From the NCBI GenBank assembly GCA_030159075.1, contig BROG01000445.1:521001-585000 (forward strand): 64,000 nucleotides of DNA. Direction: 5' to 3'. This document shows, one piece after another, positions 52,156-63,967 of the stretch. Below the pieces are notes generated by a model that had not been told where the DNA came from, did not search any database, and worked only from the letters and a program-made list of their open reading frames with translations. The translations under genes were made by a program, and so were the position numbers. Positions within the stretch are counted from its first letter, which is position 1. The number at the start of each line of letters is the position of its first letter. Origin of the DNA: Atrina japonica. Lineage: Eukaryota > Mollusca > Bivalvia > Pterioida > Pinnidae.

Positions 52156-52732
52156 TCAAACCATGATGTCTCTCGACTCTAGGCTCGCTGTAGCCTAAGT
52201 TGAGTTTGGAAGAAAGTTTGCCAGTTTACTTGGGGAAAGCCAGTGGTCTCACCCTGGGTTCATTGCAATCCCACTGGCCGTCACCATATGTCTGTCAAAA
52301 TGTTGAGTTTGGCGTAAAATCACATTAAAGATTCATAACTCGACTACTACAACTACAAGAGTTACTCAACAAAAGAATTAACAATCCATTGCACAAGTTT
52401 ATATACATTTTAAAGGAGAAATTCAATGTGTTTTTGAGAAATATTTTTTGTATAATTTATCACGCAGAACAACAGTAATTGCAGTTAAATAAGTGTGTTT
52501 CTTATTATGCTTCTACGTCAACTATGAGCTTGAGCTACGATTCCATGCAACTTAGGAGCTTCTGAGTACAAAACGGGTAATTATACCGGAATAAGTCTGA
52601 GTCTGGACTTGAAGATGCGATTTTAACTTATTCGAATTTATATCATGGATAGCGCTTCTGCAACTCGTTACCTGTGTAAAGGTATATTGTATATTGTTAT
52701 TGTCAACTTTTATTTGGTGGAAAAGTGAATTT

Positions 52733-54470
52733 AGGCCATAATAAAAAAAATCCTAGATTCTCTTCCCCGCCCGCCCCGATTTTTTTTATTTTTTAAATTT
52801 ACGTTTTTAAACGAATACAGTCGACCGGAAATATCCCGTGTCTTGTCCGATTCCGTTCCGTAATGTTCTGCTTCAGATGACTTCCGGTGGTTATTTTTAT
52901 ATTAAAAAGCAGACAACATGGTTTTCGTCGTTATTTTCATTAGAAAATCTAAGACGTTAGCTGATTGGTTGATAATAACGCAACAATGAATATGCATTTA
53001 CGATCAACCAATCAACGAACGTCTTATATTTTCTTCTGTTCAAATGGAGACACAGACGACGTGAATACAAAAAACTACGTGTAACTAGAATAAACATCTC
53101 AGAGATATGGAATTATGTCATGTCATAACTTAATGACGATGGATTTATAAATCTTAAAGATCAAGTAAGCATACCAACAAATATCGGACGTCAGTGGTAA
53201 GAAATATGTGGTTGAAATGATCGCTAAACTGCTGTGAAAATGGGCACAGCATCTTGCTACGAAGAAAATATATGGGAGGACTTCTGCCCAGATAGTTCCG
53301 CCAAAATTTTCGGCTAGATAAGCGACAGTTACTGTTGGAAAATCTAAAAACGGAACGTTCGTTTCATGTGACCCTAAATGCAAAGTTGGCGATATTGTGC
53401 TTTTTCTTGGCAACTATATTCAGTTTTCCCAGAACTCGGATGGTTCTGAAAAAAAGTTACAATGATCCTGTGTATTCTTATGTCTGCAGCATCAAAGGCA
53501 AACTATTTACCCGAGAAGCATAGCAACACAGTTAATGAAAAAATAAAGCTACAGAATGCGGCAGCACGATTTACCCCCAAAAACAAAAGCTACCCAAAAA
53601 GACCCCAAAAACATCCAAAAACAATTAAATCGAAATAAGTTTGCATCAATAATCATTTGAAATGCATTTCCTTCTGTATAAATCTTTCATAGACAGCTAG
53701 AAATTAAAAAAATCAACATTTATCACTTCTCATGGAACTTGGATAAAACAGCATTATCAAAGTCAAAAACATCTACAGCCATTAGAAATATTCATCATAT
53801 TATAATAAGATTACTAAAATTGTTCTGTTTGAAATGTTTTGTGTGTTTTTTGGGTCATTTTGGATGTTGTTTGGGGTAATTTTGGATGTTATTTGGGTCT
53901 TTTGGAATCGTGCTGCCCTACAGAATGACATTATTGATCGGCTACAAGAGCAAAATGTAGGATTTCTTAGTGCCAATGTTAACACTCTTGGTAAGTTTTT
54001 TTTTTTCATACATTGGCTGTCTGTCTATGGTAGCCTACATTGATGAAAATCATCATACATTAGAAAGAATGGGATGCCATATACCAGCACCTCTTGCTCA
54101 ATTGAAGGCGTATTGATGGCCTTCAAGCAAAAAAATAACGCAAGTAGGATTTCTTGTTTTTGACATAACATTGGTTACCATTTTGGTATCTAGTGATTCT
54201 AGTCATACATGTACATGATGTAGATATAAACACGAGTTTTTGTTTAAATTTGTTGATTTTGTGTTATTATTATATTTTGACATGAAGTCAAATAAAACTA
54301 TGATAGCTTAACAATGTCTTTTTTTCAGTTTGCCGAGTCAATTTAGTTATATTCAGTGTCCAATTCCATTTCAGAAAAAATAAAAAATAAAAAATAAAAT
54401 TCGTCCCCCCGCCCCAAATTTTTTGAAAAAGTGGATGAGAATCTAGCAATTATTTTATTATGGCCTTAGC
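52733..54470. mobile_element. DNA transposon-like element with ~80-bp inverted ends
   Basis: The left end AGGCCATAATAAAA..AATCCTAGATTCTC..CGCCCGCCCCGATTTTTT mirrors the right end (other strand) AGGCCATAATAAAA..AATTGCTAGATTCTCATCC..GGGGCGGGGG..GA.TTTTATTTTTT. The interior has short decayed frames on both strands (53123-53413, 53335-53523, 53834-54043) with no recognised transposase. A nested inverted pair lies at about 53556 and 53920. Confidence 0.65.
53556..53925. repeat. Nested inverted repeat inside the TIR element
   Basis: ACAGAATGCGGCAGCACGATT and, 350 bp on, AATCGTGCTGCCCTACAGAA are near mirror images. They lead inward into 'CCCAAAAAGACCCCAAAAAC' and 'TTTTGGATGTTGTTTGGGGT' type blocks. 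Confidence 0.6.
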
Positions 54471-54919
54471 CCATTTAAAAAACCCTTTCTGAATGCCGCA
54501 ATTGTGATACAGGAGAACCTATTGTCGGACAGTAGTAGTATTTGCGTAGAGCTGGTGACGTCACTTCCCTCCTGGCTTGTGTTAGACAGTACGGTAGAAA
54601 GATAATTGATTACAATGTTGTAGTGAAATTATTAATCGTAATTTTAACATGTTTCATTTAATGTTTAAAGTCCGACGATGTATTAAAAATATCTGGAAAA
54701 ATCTTGTTCATTTACGAGCAAAAACTATACACATATATCGATACAAATATAATACAATATTCTTGGCTGCTTTTGATATAATTTTATATAATTCTAGATA
54801 CAAAAATGAATACAATATTGTTTGCTGCTTTCGATATAAAGTTATATAATGGACCTGCCCATTTCAAAGGATGAATGAGTCTACTGTCAGAACTCAGGGG
54901 TGTATGATTTAGAAATATT

Positions 54920-55115
54920 ATAAACATAATACCAAAGTTATAATGCTCAAGACGATCGTTTCTGTCAATTAGACTTCATCAGTTGAGCTCCAATTTAAAG
55001 TGTATATGTATTTTCTAAAGAGAAAGTGGTATCATTCAAGGTCATATAATAAATCTAAAAGTATAGCCGAAATCCGCCTAAGTGTAACCACTGTAAAAAG
55101 ATGACTATTTTAGCT
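54920..55115 (+). repeat. Repeat family F, copy 6
   Basis: 'ACCAAAGTTATAATGCTCAA', 'GACGATCGTTTCTGTCAATT', 'GACTTCATCAGTTGAGCTCC', 'GAGAAAGTGGTATCATTCAA', 'CCTAAGTGTAACCACTGTAA'. The best preserved copy together with 37075. Confidence 0.8.
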
Positions 55116-55187
55116 TATATTTTTTATAATAACTTTACATGCAGTATGAACCTATTCACTTCTGAAGTATGACAGTAGACCATACTA

Positions 55188-55193
55188 TTTATT
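55188..55193 (-). terminator. Possible P450 polyadenylation signal (AATAAA)
   Basis: AATAAA on the minus strand, about 220 nt past the TAA at 55410-55412. It is the first AATAAA downstream of the stop. Confidence 0.45.
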
Positions 55194-55409
55194 GATCTGA
55201 GTGAGTCTTAATGTGACCACAGAGGTTGAAGAGTTAACTTCCATTGAAAGATATTCACAAATATCCTATATCACCATTTGAATGACTTTATCTGACTTCA
55301 CTTTGGTACAAACAAATATTCTAATATAAACATAGACACAAAATGCATGTAAAAATGATATTAAAAATACTATTTCCAATAAATGATTACATAATCTTAT
55401 TATCATGTT

Positions 55410-55564
55410 TTAGATTGATCGTTCCTTGAAAAAGACTTGTATTCCATTTTTACTTCGTAGATTAACTTCTATATATGGACTGGGTTCGTGGTTCTGATCA
55501 GCCAACACCTCAAATCTAGGAAAAAACGTAAATTATAAAATGTTTATTAACGGACACAAAAATT

Positions 55565-55659
<95 letters not shown>

Positions 55660-58600
55660 CAATTATAAATGATGAATTGCTTCATAATAATCAATAAAAT
55701 AAATGAGAATAGTATTTGAATATTGTCAAAAAGATATTTATAACGATTATTTCTCAATTAAAATACAGATATGGTTATTTTTTTATTTCCTTGTTTTGAG
55801 TTAGATATTTAACTTTTCAATGGAAGTAAACAGACATGAACAGAACATAACCGATGATTTGTTTTTCTACAAAGTTGGCAACAAATTAATAATTCAAATA
55901 TATATAAAGAATTAAAAAATCACAAATTACCTGCAGACTGTTTTTGCTATCATCACTTTAACTTCATTTAATGCAAACTTCATACCAATACAATCACTGA
56001 AAAAAGTAAACAAGTATTTGTTAAAAATAGAAATAAAATAAAATAAAAAAAAAACATTTTGGCAAATCACACTTACATATTTCAATCATTATCGGAGTTC
56101 AGATAACATGCTTCACAATTACACCCACCAAAGAGCCATGCGTGATATCCCTTGGTACAAAAACCAAAACCCATTTGTCTTCGAATTAAAAATGTGGACA
56201 CTATTAGCAAATCTCAGTTCCATGGCTCATGTCTAAAATGCTATATTATATATCTATATACTTATTTGTATATACATGTATTAAATAATATAAAAATTCA
56301 CGAAGACACTTTGACGCTATCACGTTTTTCTTTGTTCATATATTGTCATAGACCGACTTAACCCCGAAATGTCTGTTTATAAAGGAAAGAGGAAAGATAG
56401 TTTTTGGGGAGTTGAAAGTTGTGCACAGAAATATTATTCTGCCTAATAGGTTTTATCACCCCTGAACACAAACCAGCACCACAAAACGATTCACATGCCC
56501 TGTTAAAAATACTGAATTTCTAAAGAATAAAACACATCTGAAGTGAATTATTTGAAGTAATTATCATTTTTTCCAAAGCATGTCGCAAATATTTGAACAA
56601 TGCAAGCAGATTGTATTGCGAGTTGTTGTGTGATCAAAGAGATGACGTTTGTTTGTTTGTTTATTGTTGTTTAACGTCCCACTCCAGAATCTTTCACTCA
56701 AATGGAGGGCTTCAAATTTTGGCCTATGCTCGGCACTTACGGCCATTGAGCAGTGAGGATTCTTTAACGTGCCGACACCTACTGTGACACGGGACCACGG
56801 TTTTAACTGTCTCATCCGAAGGACAGGAAACCAACCTGCCGCCGGCTGGACTCGAACTCACGACATCATGATCCTGAGACGAGCGCGCTACCGACTAAGT
56901 CAGGCTGGCTCAAAATGAAGAAGTACCAATGGTATACGAATACCATAAAACTATCATATAATCAATGAAAGACATTATCATATACAACTGTATATGAAAA
57001 ATTACGAAAAATTAACTCGTAAGATACTTGACATGTACAGTAACCTAGCGAGCCGTAGAATGAAACAACAAGAGGCCCAAGGGCCACATCGCTCACCTGA
57101 ACTGTGTTGGTAACTTACAAATATGGGAATCTCAAATTTACAAATTATTTTAACACTCCTTAGGAGGAGACTTAAAATGAATGAAAATTACAAAGCTGGA
57201 AAAGATGTCAAAAACATGTTAAAAATTTGTTTTTCAATTTATTTCAAAAACAGGAAATTGAATCATGCATCCATAAAAATCACTCAAATGCAATTACTTT
57301 TTCAATCCATGCAGCAGTTCTGGAGAAGATTTTTAAAGAGGGGTACCCCCAGTCCTCTTTTGTCCCACTCTGGATCCACCCATTGGCTGATCTGGCCGAA
57401 ATGAACAAACTTGGTAGAGGTTCTTGAGTACTTACTTCCTATAAAGTTTCATCAAAATCCCTTCTGCTGTTTTGGAGAAGAAGTCGAAAATGTGGAAAAT
57501 TACCCCCCCCCTTCATTTTTGAAGTCTTAAAAAATTCATAAAAATTCAAAAAAATATTCAGCCCAATTCTTTCAGTAAAGCATTATCTACCAAACCACAG
57601 GTAAAACATAAAATAATTGCATCATAATGAATAATAGGGGAGAAAATCAAAGAAATCACACAAAAATGAATGAAAATTACAAAGTCTAAAAAGACGTCAA
57701 AAACGCGTCAAAAATTTATTTTCCAATTTCAACGAAATTAATAAAGTTGAATTATACATCTACGTAGATCACTTAGATACAGTTAGTTTTTCAATCCCTG
57801 CAGTGGTTCTGGAGAAGATTTTAAAGAGGGGTACCCCTGGGGCCTTTTTGCCTCACCCTGGATCCACCCCTGGGCCGATAGGGCCGAAATGAACAAACTT
57901 TGTAGCTGGAGAACCTTGAGTACGTGCTTCCAATAAAATGTCATTAAAATCCCTTCAGCAGTTTTGGAGGAGACAGACAGACAGACGGACAAAAGGTTCA
58001 AGTGAGCTAAAAACACCAAATACCAAGTTAAATACCCGAATGTTACATGACTGAAATTCCTACGCTGACCACACGAACACTCTAAAACAGAATAATAAGT
58101 AATCATATTAGTGTTGGATTTAACTATTTGTACTGAGGCATTTTATTTAATGAGAAATAACTCTTACAAGTAGAATTGTCTTTCTTAAGATTTTAATGTC
58201 GTGTAGTATACGTTCATGTACGAACAATAACTCTTACATGTATTCACAAAGTTGTCGTTCTTAAATTTATTATTGAATGTTTGTTTTGTGTATTTCTTTA
58301 TTACCAATAATACTAAATATTTTGTTTCATCTGAAATAAGAATCTAGTTTAAGACACTTGCTCCGATAGATGAAAACGGGGAAATAATATACACGTAAAG
58401 TGATTAACTACACCCAAAATGTTGTAATGTACATTTCAACTGATGGTCCCGTGCCACACAAAGGTAAAATTTATTTTTTTGTAATACTTTGTTGTGTCTT
58501 ATTAATTGTTTTATTCTATCTAAAATATTAGTACGAGTTGTATATATACTTGAATTGTGAACAGTTTGTTCAATTTGTGTTTTAGGGCAGATGATTGATG

Positions 58601-61600
58601 ATAGATGATTGATTATTGAATGATAATAGATGTTGACAATGATGCTTACTGTGAATTCAACGACTCGGTGAAAATTATATACATCTGATTTTAAATGATA
58701 TTTAATCAAGAACATTATGGACTTTTTCACTATACTGAATTTGACACCCGTAATTTGTCATGTAATTTTACAACGATGCAATAAATAATGACCCAAATAT
58801 CCGGATACTATCTCAATTGACCTATCGCCAAATGTCTGACACGTAGCTCTCAAATTGCGTTTTTGACTTAAATCGATTATGAAATCATAATTACACAGAT
58901 GTTTGACGGGCCATTTAATTGTGGCGTCATAATGGAAGCTTCTGTTAAAGTTGTCGTTTCGGGCCTTTCGCGATAGGCCAATTATATTTATTCAGAAAAT
59001 TGCTCGGTAAAACTTTGCTCAATAGTAACCTTTTCCATTAACAATATTTAGGTTATAGCTCTGATATTATTTATAATTCTCTGCATACATACCGAGGTCC
59101 GGCTGAAAAAGGACAGTAGCTATACGAATCTTGTACAGATGTATCAAGAAATCGTTCCGGTTTAAACATGCAATGGTCTTTCCAAACGTCTGGGTGATGA
59201 TGAATGCTAGAGATGAAAACACCAACATGGCTCCCTTCCGGAAGTGTTATGTCATTTATCCTACATGGTTGAGTAAGGGCACGTATTACAATTGGAACAG
59301 GGGTGTGGAACCTCATTGACTCTTTCAGAAAACAATTTAGATACGTCAGTTTTCTCAAATCATCTCTGAAAAAATATATATCAGGTTTGAAGATACATGT
59401 ATAACAAATAATTTGAGTGGAAAGCACAAGCATATGGTTAAAAATTCTATTTACTTTTACGCTAAATTTTTATTACTGTGATATGTTTGCGATGGCAGTA
59501 TTTCATCTCTGAAACTGAAATTGTGACAGATTATTGTTAAATGACATTATCTATGTCGCAAAGTCGCAGGTCATGGTACTATCTGGAAGGGATGAACACA
59601 AATGTGTACATGTACATGTGAAATTTTAAAGCTGTGATACTTATATTTCAAACGTTATAACCTAGGCAAAAGTTTATATAGATGGACCCAACTGACGACG
59701 CCGTGTGTATGTGTGGGGGGTGTGACATCAGTTATCCAAACATTCTGTCCAAGCGAGCTAAAACCATAAATACCAAATTATCAAAGTATGAGAACGTTCA
59801 TGAAGCAATAGGCAGACACCGTCACCTCCTATCTTATTTGCAATTAATTTTTGCAAAAGGGATAATAAACGCATAAACCTTGAATTTGTTAAGTTTTTCT
59901 TCAGTTCAGAGGTTCACAGTCGTCCAGTGTGTATCACATTTGTATGTTGTCTCCTCATTCTACAAACGATTAGTACTTTGGTATCTGTGAATTCTAGTCT
60001 TTGCTTTCAAACCTATTTATCCGTCAATTGAAAACAAAATACATTTCTCCCATGGTTCACAGATTTCCCCCTCTTTTTTACGGGAAATTTCGATTTCCTT
60101 CCCAACGCCTAGGGTGTTGACAAACTACACAATGCAATTTATGACGTAAAACGTCTGTGCCCTCTAGAGTGCAATGCAGTTATGTCAGACTTGACATAGG
60201 CATGCGTAGATCTACATAGACATGTATTTAAGACGCGTGGAAAAATAATCAACCCCTACCTTCAGTGTATATCAAAGTAATCTCAATCCTTGGGATAAGA
60301 TTCTTGAATGACAAACCCCTCAAGGTAGGGGTTGATTCTATTCTTTTATTCTATAAAAGAGTAGTAAATATATTTACCTGTCAATGTTTTTTCTGTCTCC
60401 CAGTACTTCCTTCACCTCTTTGTATATTTGATTTTGTATTTCTTTATGTTGGCTTAGGTTGTAGAGAGCCCAGTTTAATACACACGACGTTGTATCATGA
60501 CCTGAAGGATTAAACATGTACTTTAATCAATATAGAATCCCAGGCACAAAAGTATAAATCTACAACATGACCGGGATACTGCAGAATGAAATGAAGTATA
60601 ATACATTTATATTTATTATTTGGACTTGTATGATACCACTTTTCTGTCGGAAATGAAACATTTATTACATAAAATTCAAGCTCAACTGTGAAGTCTTATT
60701 AACAGAAACGATCATCTTGGGTATTTATTTTTAGGCCCTGTTGTAAGGCTGTATCTTTGGTATCGTAAAAAGTATTTAAAGCAAATGTGTGCAGAAATGG
60801 CATTTAATCATAGTCGAAAAACAATAATGTGTATTTTATTGCTTTAAATTATCTTTCCGTATTATAATTATTATTATCTAGAACTGAAAACAATACATTG
60901 ATTAAATTATTGTGAAAATCAAGCTATATAAATATCATAAATTTACCTGCAAATACAAATGTATCGACCTCATTCTGAATTTCAATATCCTCTAACCCTT
61001 TACCCTCCTTATCCCGTGCTGCGAGAAGAATATCCTAGAAATCTAGATGCTTTTTGTTAGTCATCTCCGGATTTTCCTCCTAAAGTGTAAAATTGTCAAA
61101 GCTACGTCATACTTGCGTATTTTGATATAATATTCTTGAAATTGTGACATTATATTTTCCAGCAGCTCGCTATAAACCGCGTTTAATCAAAATTTTAACG
61201 TTCCAGCACATTTCCGCGGCGGAGTACATCGGTCGCGTTTGAATAACGTCTTTTACGGTCGGTATAATAGTCTTGTTTGCGATTACTCTGATTCCCTAAG
61301 TGAAATGTTGGGTTACCTGTTCGATTACGGTTGTTGAGGAGCCGGCCTGGCTCAGTCGGTAGCCGCTCGACTCTTGATCGTGAGGTCGTGAGTTCGAGTC
61401 CAGCCGGCGGCAGGTTGGTTTCCTGTCCCTTCGGATGAGACAGTAAAAACCGAGGTCCCGTGTCACAGTAGGTGTCGGCACGTTAAAGAACTCACTGCTC
61501 AATGGCCGTAAGTGTCGAGCATAGGCCAAAATTTGAAGCCCTTCACCGGCATTTGGTGACGTCTCCATATGAGTGAAATATTCTTGAGTGGGACGTTAAA

Positions 61601-63625
61601 CAACAATAAACAAAAAAAAAAGCGGTTGTTGTGACTTCTGTACCTTCTGTAAGATTCGTTACTCACGTATTTCATTTGACTAATTTGACTGTGGACTAAC
61701 GGCGGGTGTGACCAGTCGACAGGGGATGCTTACTCCTCCATGACACCTGGTCCCACTTCTTGATTTCAAGAGGTCTGTGTTTGTCCATTTTTTTTACCAG
61801 ATTTGTACCTATATCCTGGACATCCTTATGATTTATACTTTAGTATCTGAGATTTTTTGTATATGACTGTTGAGAGTGACGTTAAAGAAAATTCAAACTC
61901 AGATTCAAAAGGTGCTCAAAATACCGGTAATACGATATTTAAGTATTTGGTATAGAAATACATGAAAATGTTAATGAAAATGTTCTGTGCTGAACAAACT
62001 TCAAACAACATTGCATTCATCTGTTACTGTTTGAACATAATACACATAATTTTTAAAACGTTGACGTATTGGTCTACCGAGATAAAGTTGCACATCCGGG
62101 TTCTATTTAAAATAAAAACAACACTTTATATTGTCCGAACATTTGGGTGTACATGTATTTGACCCTGGTCTGATTCCATGCAGAACTGCTACTGTATGAC
62201 TTTGAACTGAAAATTTGCCTGTCACCTTTGTAATGATTTAAGTTAGACTTGTGTTTGTAAGCTAATTTATCTTGGTAGACCTATACCAGTAGCATTATCC
62301 TGTCCTTACGTATAATAGTAGATAAGAGAGTGAGTAGGTAGGTAGGAAGGAAGGAAGGAAGGTAGGTAGGTAGGTAGGTAGGTAGGTAGAGAGGTAGGGA
62401 TGGATGGATGGATGGATGCATGCATGCATGTAGGTGGGTAAGTAGCAAGGAAATGTTTGTTTCCAATCATGCTTACCAGAAACTTTCTCCTGTCTTTTAT
62501 AATACTGAAGGAAAAATCATGGACATAATCACACAATCGTTGGAACTCTTTTCCGTCCGAAGATATATTGTACAGAAAATCTGGCCACTGATGAATACGA
62601 CTGTAAAACAATTGTTATACAATCAGAAAATATGTACAACAAGTGTAAATTAATCATTGCCAGTTGAGGGAATTAACATAATTGACTTAATAATAGCATT
62701 AAATGCAAGGGTGTCAATTGCACAATAAATGAGTGAACAATGGACAAACACGAACATCTGGAAAATTCCGAGATGGGATCAGGTGCCGGGGAGTAAGCAT
62801 GTCTTGCTGATTGGTCTAACTCACCGTGATAAAAAGATTGTACAGAGTGTACAATGAAACACATATTTATTACGCAAAAGCGTATAGTGTGTTAATATGG
62901 TAAAATTAATAAAATATTTAAATGTTTTAGTTCCTATTCAAAAATATTTGTTTTTAAAACTTCTCTCAAGTAGTTAAGTGTGTCGCCAGAATCTATTTTT
63001 AAACTCAAATAAACCTAGTAATTGCATGCTCCTAAGCTCTACCGAAAGTTACGTTTCGAATGTATACTCACACAGATCGCTGCAGAATCATAGCGCTTAA
63101 TCTCTGAACAGCTTTTGCATACGGGTGATGTATTCTGAAAAAAAAAGAATTATAAACCTTTTTCAGTATTTTGAATTAAGAATATTTTAGGCAAATTGTA
63201 AATTTATGTATATTTGATTGCTGTTATATATCCCACCAATACTTGTTCAATGAAATGGAGATGTCACCAGCTTTAGGTGAAGTGCTACAAATTTTGACCT
63301 GTACCATGGACTGACGCCATTGCAGCGAGTCTTCTTTTACGTGACACGGAACCTCGATTTAAAGTCTCACCCGAAATATGTAAATGTAATACATTTGTTA
63401 GAATGACAACAACAATTGTTGTTGTTGTTGTTATTATTATTATTATTATTATTATAATAGTTGTTGTTCATTACGTATCACATATAGTAATTGTTTTCCT
63501 TACCCTACATCCTGAACGTTTCCATTGTATGACAGGATACAACGCAGTAGTGTATCCAAGGTCGCTAACCCAGTTAATTTAGAAACTTCAACGGCTCCAT
63601 TGGTTGATGCTTCGGCTATGTTATT
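55410..63625 (-). CDS. Cytochrome P450 family 4-like monooxygenase, C-terminal two thirds, with an internal TAG
   Basis: Eight exons from the 5' side: 63625-63504, 63134-63072, 62600-62477, 61079-60947, 60501-60378, 59365-59093, 55996-55931 and 55515-55410 (TAA). Splice phases match throughout, giving 336 residues. The N-terminal ~170 residues (membrane anchor) lie right of the window. Features seen: helix I FVFAGHDTTS, K-helix KESMR (ExxR), PERF, and the heme-binding loop FSAGPRDCIG, split by a 3.1-kb intron between Arg and Asp, with Cys intact. CYP4 enzymes are ER-bound omega-hydroxylases of fatty acids and related lipids. Two oddities: an in-frame TAG at 61035-61037, where the family has Leu in 'DFLDILL', and Ala where many CYP4s have the heme-linking Glu of helix I (FEGHDTT). 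It is either a young pseudogene allele or rescued by splicing. Family identity is secure; the subfamily is not. Confidence 0.92.
55566..55658. repeat. (AT)n microsatellite
   Basis: About 45 AT units in the last P450 intron, between exons 55931-55996 and 55410-55515. Confidence 0.97.
56648..56911 (-). mobile_element. SINE-A with ~18-bp body deletion
   Basis: Minus-strand copy in the P450 heme-loop intron. The 'GACGTCACCAAATGCCGGTG' part is missing, and the head is diverged (A box GACTTAGTCGG). No clear target duplication was found. Confidence 0.88.
57069..58015. repeat. Dispersed bivalve-type element with internal direct duplication
   Basis: Begins AACAAGAGGCCCAAGGGCCA and ends 'ACAGACAGACGGAC', 'GTTCAAGTGAGCTAAA'. 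A ~190-bp block ('GTTCTGGAGAAGATTTT', 'AAAGAGGGGTACCCC', 'GGATCCACCC', 'GAAATGAACAAACTT', 'ATTAAAATCCCTTC.GC') occurs at 57310-57490 and again at 57795-57975. The frames in it are non-coding. Confidence 0.8.
60600..60790 (-). repeat. Repeat family F, copy 7
   Basis: Minus-strand blocks 'GATGATCGTTTCTGTTAATA', 'GACTTCACAGTTGAGCTTGA' and 'GAAAAGTGGTATCATACAAG'. It lies in the P450 intron next to the helix-I exons. Confidence 0.7.
61035..61037 (-). other. In-frame TAG inside a P450 exon; also a possible AG acceptor
   Basis: Reading from the canonical acceptor (TTACACTTTAG, exon start 61079), the exon encodes 14 sensible residues ending H-L-D-F, then TAG, then D-I-L-L-A-A-R-D. The AG of this TAG, in TTTCTAG|GATATT, would if spliced start the exon at 61034 in the same phase, removing exactly 45 nt. 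Confidence 0.9.
61338..61614 (+). mobile_element. SINE-A with short target-site duplication
   Basis: Intact A box (TGGCTCAGTCGG) and B box (GAGTTCGAGTCC), with a poly(A)-like tail. CGGTTGTTG occurs before (about 61328) and after (about 61624). It lies in a P450 intron, opposite to the gene. Confidence 0.92.
61692..61860 (-). repeat. Repeat family E, copy 4
   Basis: Minus-strand order matches 28856: 'GGATGTCCAGGATATAGGTA', 'GACCTCTTGAAATCAAGAAG', 'GGAGGAGTAAGCATCCCCTG' and 'CACACCCGCCGTTAGTCCAC'. Confidence 0.8.
62330..62440. repeat. GTAG/GAAG/GATG tetranucleotide microsatellite
   Basis: Runs of GTAG, GAAG, GTAG again, then GATG and CATG, next to the P450 exon 62477-62600. The Leu-Pro-Thr-Tyr frame is its translation. 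Confidence 0.95.
62735..62830 (+). repeat. Repeat family E, copy 5, partial
   Basis: 'AATGGACAAACACGAACATC', 'GATGGGATCAGGTGCC', 'GGGGAGTAAGCATG' and 'TCACCGTGA', in the order of copy 28856. Confidence 0.65.
63232..63380 (-). mobile_element. Fragment related to SINE-A or family D
   Basis: Contains 'AAATGGAGATGTCACCAGCT', 'TTAGGTGAAGTGCTACAAAT', 'TTTTACGTGACACGGAACCT' and 'AGTCTCACCCGAAA', in the same order as the SINE-A body. Head and tail are missing. Confidence 0.55.
63420..63456. repeat. (GTT)n/(ATT)n microsatellite
   Basis: TTGTTGTTG grades into ATTATT, in the P450 intron upstream of exon 63504-63625. Confidence 0.9.
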
Positions 63626-63967
63626 CTGGATAGAAAATTAGTTTGCCGATTGTGATTATTTCACAATAATAAATTTTACAATCTCCATAAACTACATTAA
63701 ATTTCTCTTCGCTGTATTTAATATGTTTTAAATCTTTTAGAGATCAACAATAAAACCGAAATTCTATCATTATGAATTATCTGATATATTCCTAGTACAT
63801 GTATCCGATATGCGGTTTCTTATATTTAAATTCATTACAATGAATAAATGATATATCATTTCTCATATATTCATATCTCATGTTTAATATGTATTTACAA
63901 TTTAAAAAAAAAAAGCTTTCGACAGAGGCACAAAAGTGTTGACATATATACATAAAACAACATTTTG

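Larger units (their letters stand above)
51541..52335 (+). mobile_element. SINE-B split by two SINE-A insertions
   Basis: The SINE-B head (51541-51591, 'GCCGTCTTCGAGTAGTTAGT') resumes at 52156 ('CATGATGTCTCTCGACTCTA', then 'GAAAGTTTGCCAGTTTACTT' and the tail 'ATGTTGAGTTTGGCGTAAAA'). Between them lie two complete SINE-A copies, each flanked by TCAAACCATGA. Confidence 0.88.

Noticed and set aside
53834..54043. Plus-strand frame ending in a donor-like GTAAGT
   Set aside because: Its N-terminal half is a T/G-rich low-complexity repeat inside the TIR element; no partner exon was found.
57123..57427. Two overlapping plus-strand frames
   Set aside because: They lie inside the dispersed 57069 element and are not kept in its internal duplicate at 57795-57975.
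62281..62470. Extension of the P450 exon frame into a Leu-Pro-Thr-Tyr repeat
   Set aside because: A good donor at 62476 ends the exon; the rest is the GTAG/GATG microsatellite.
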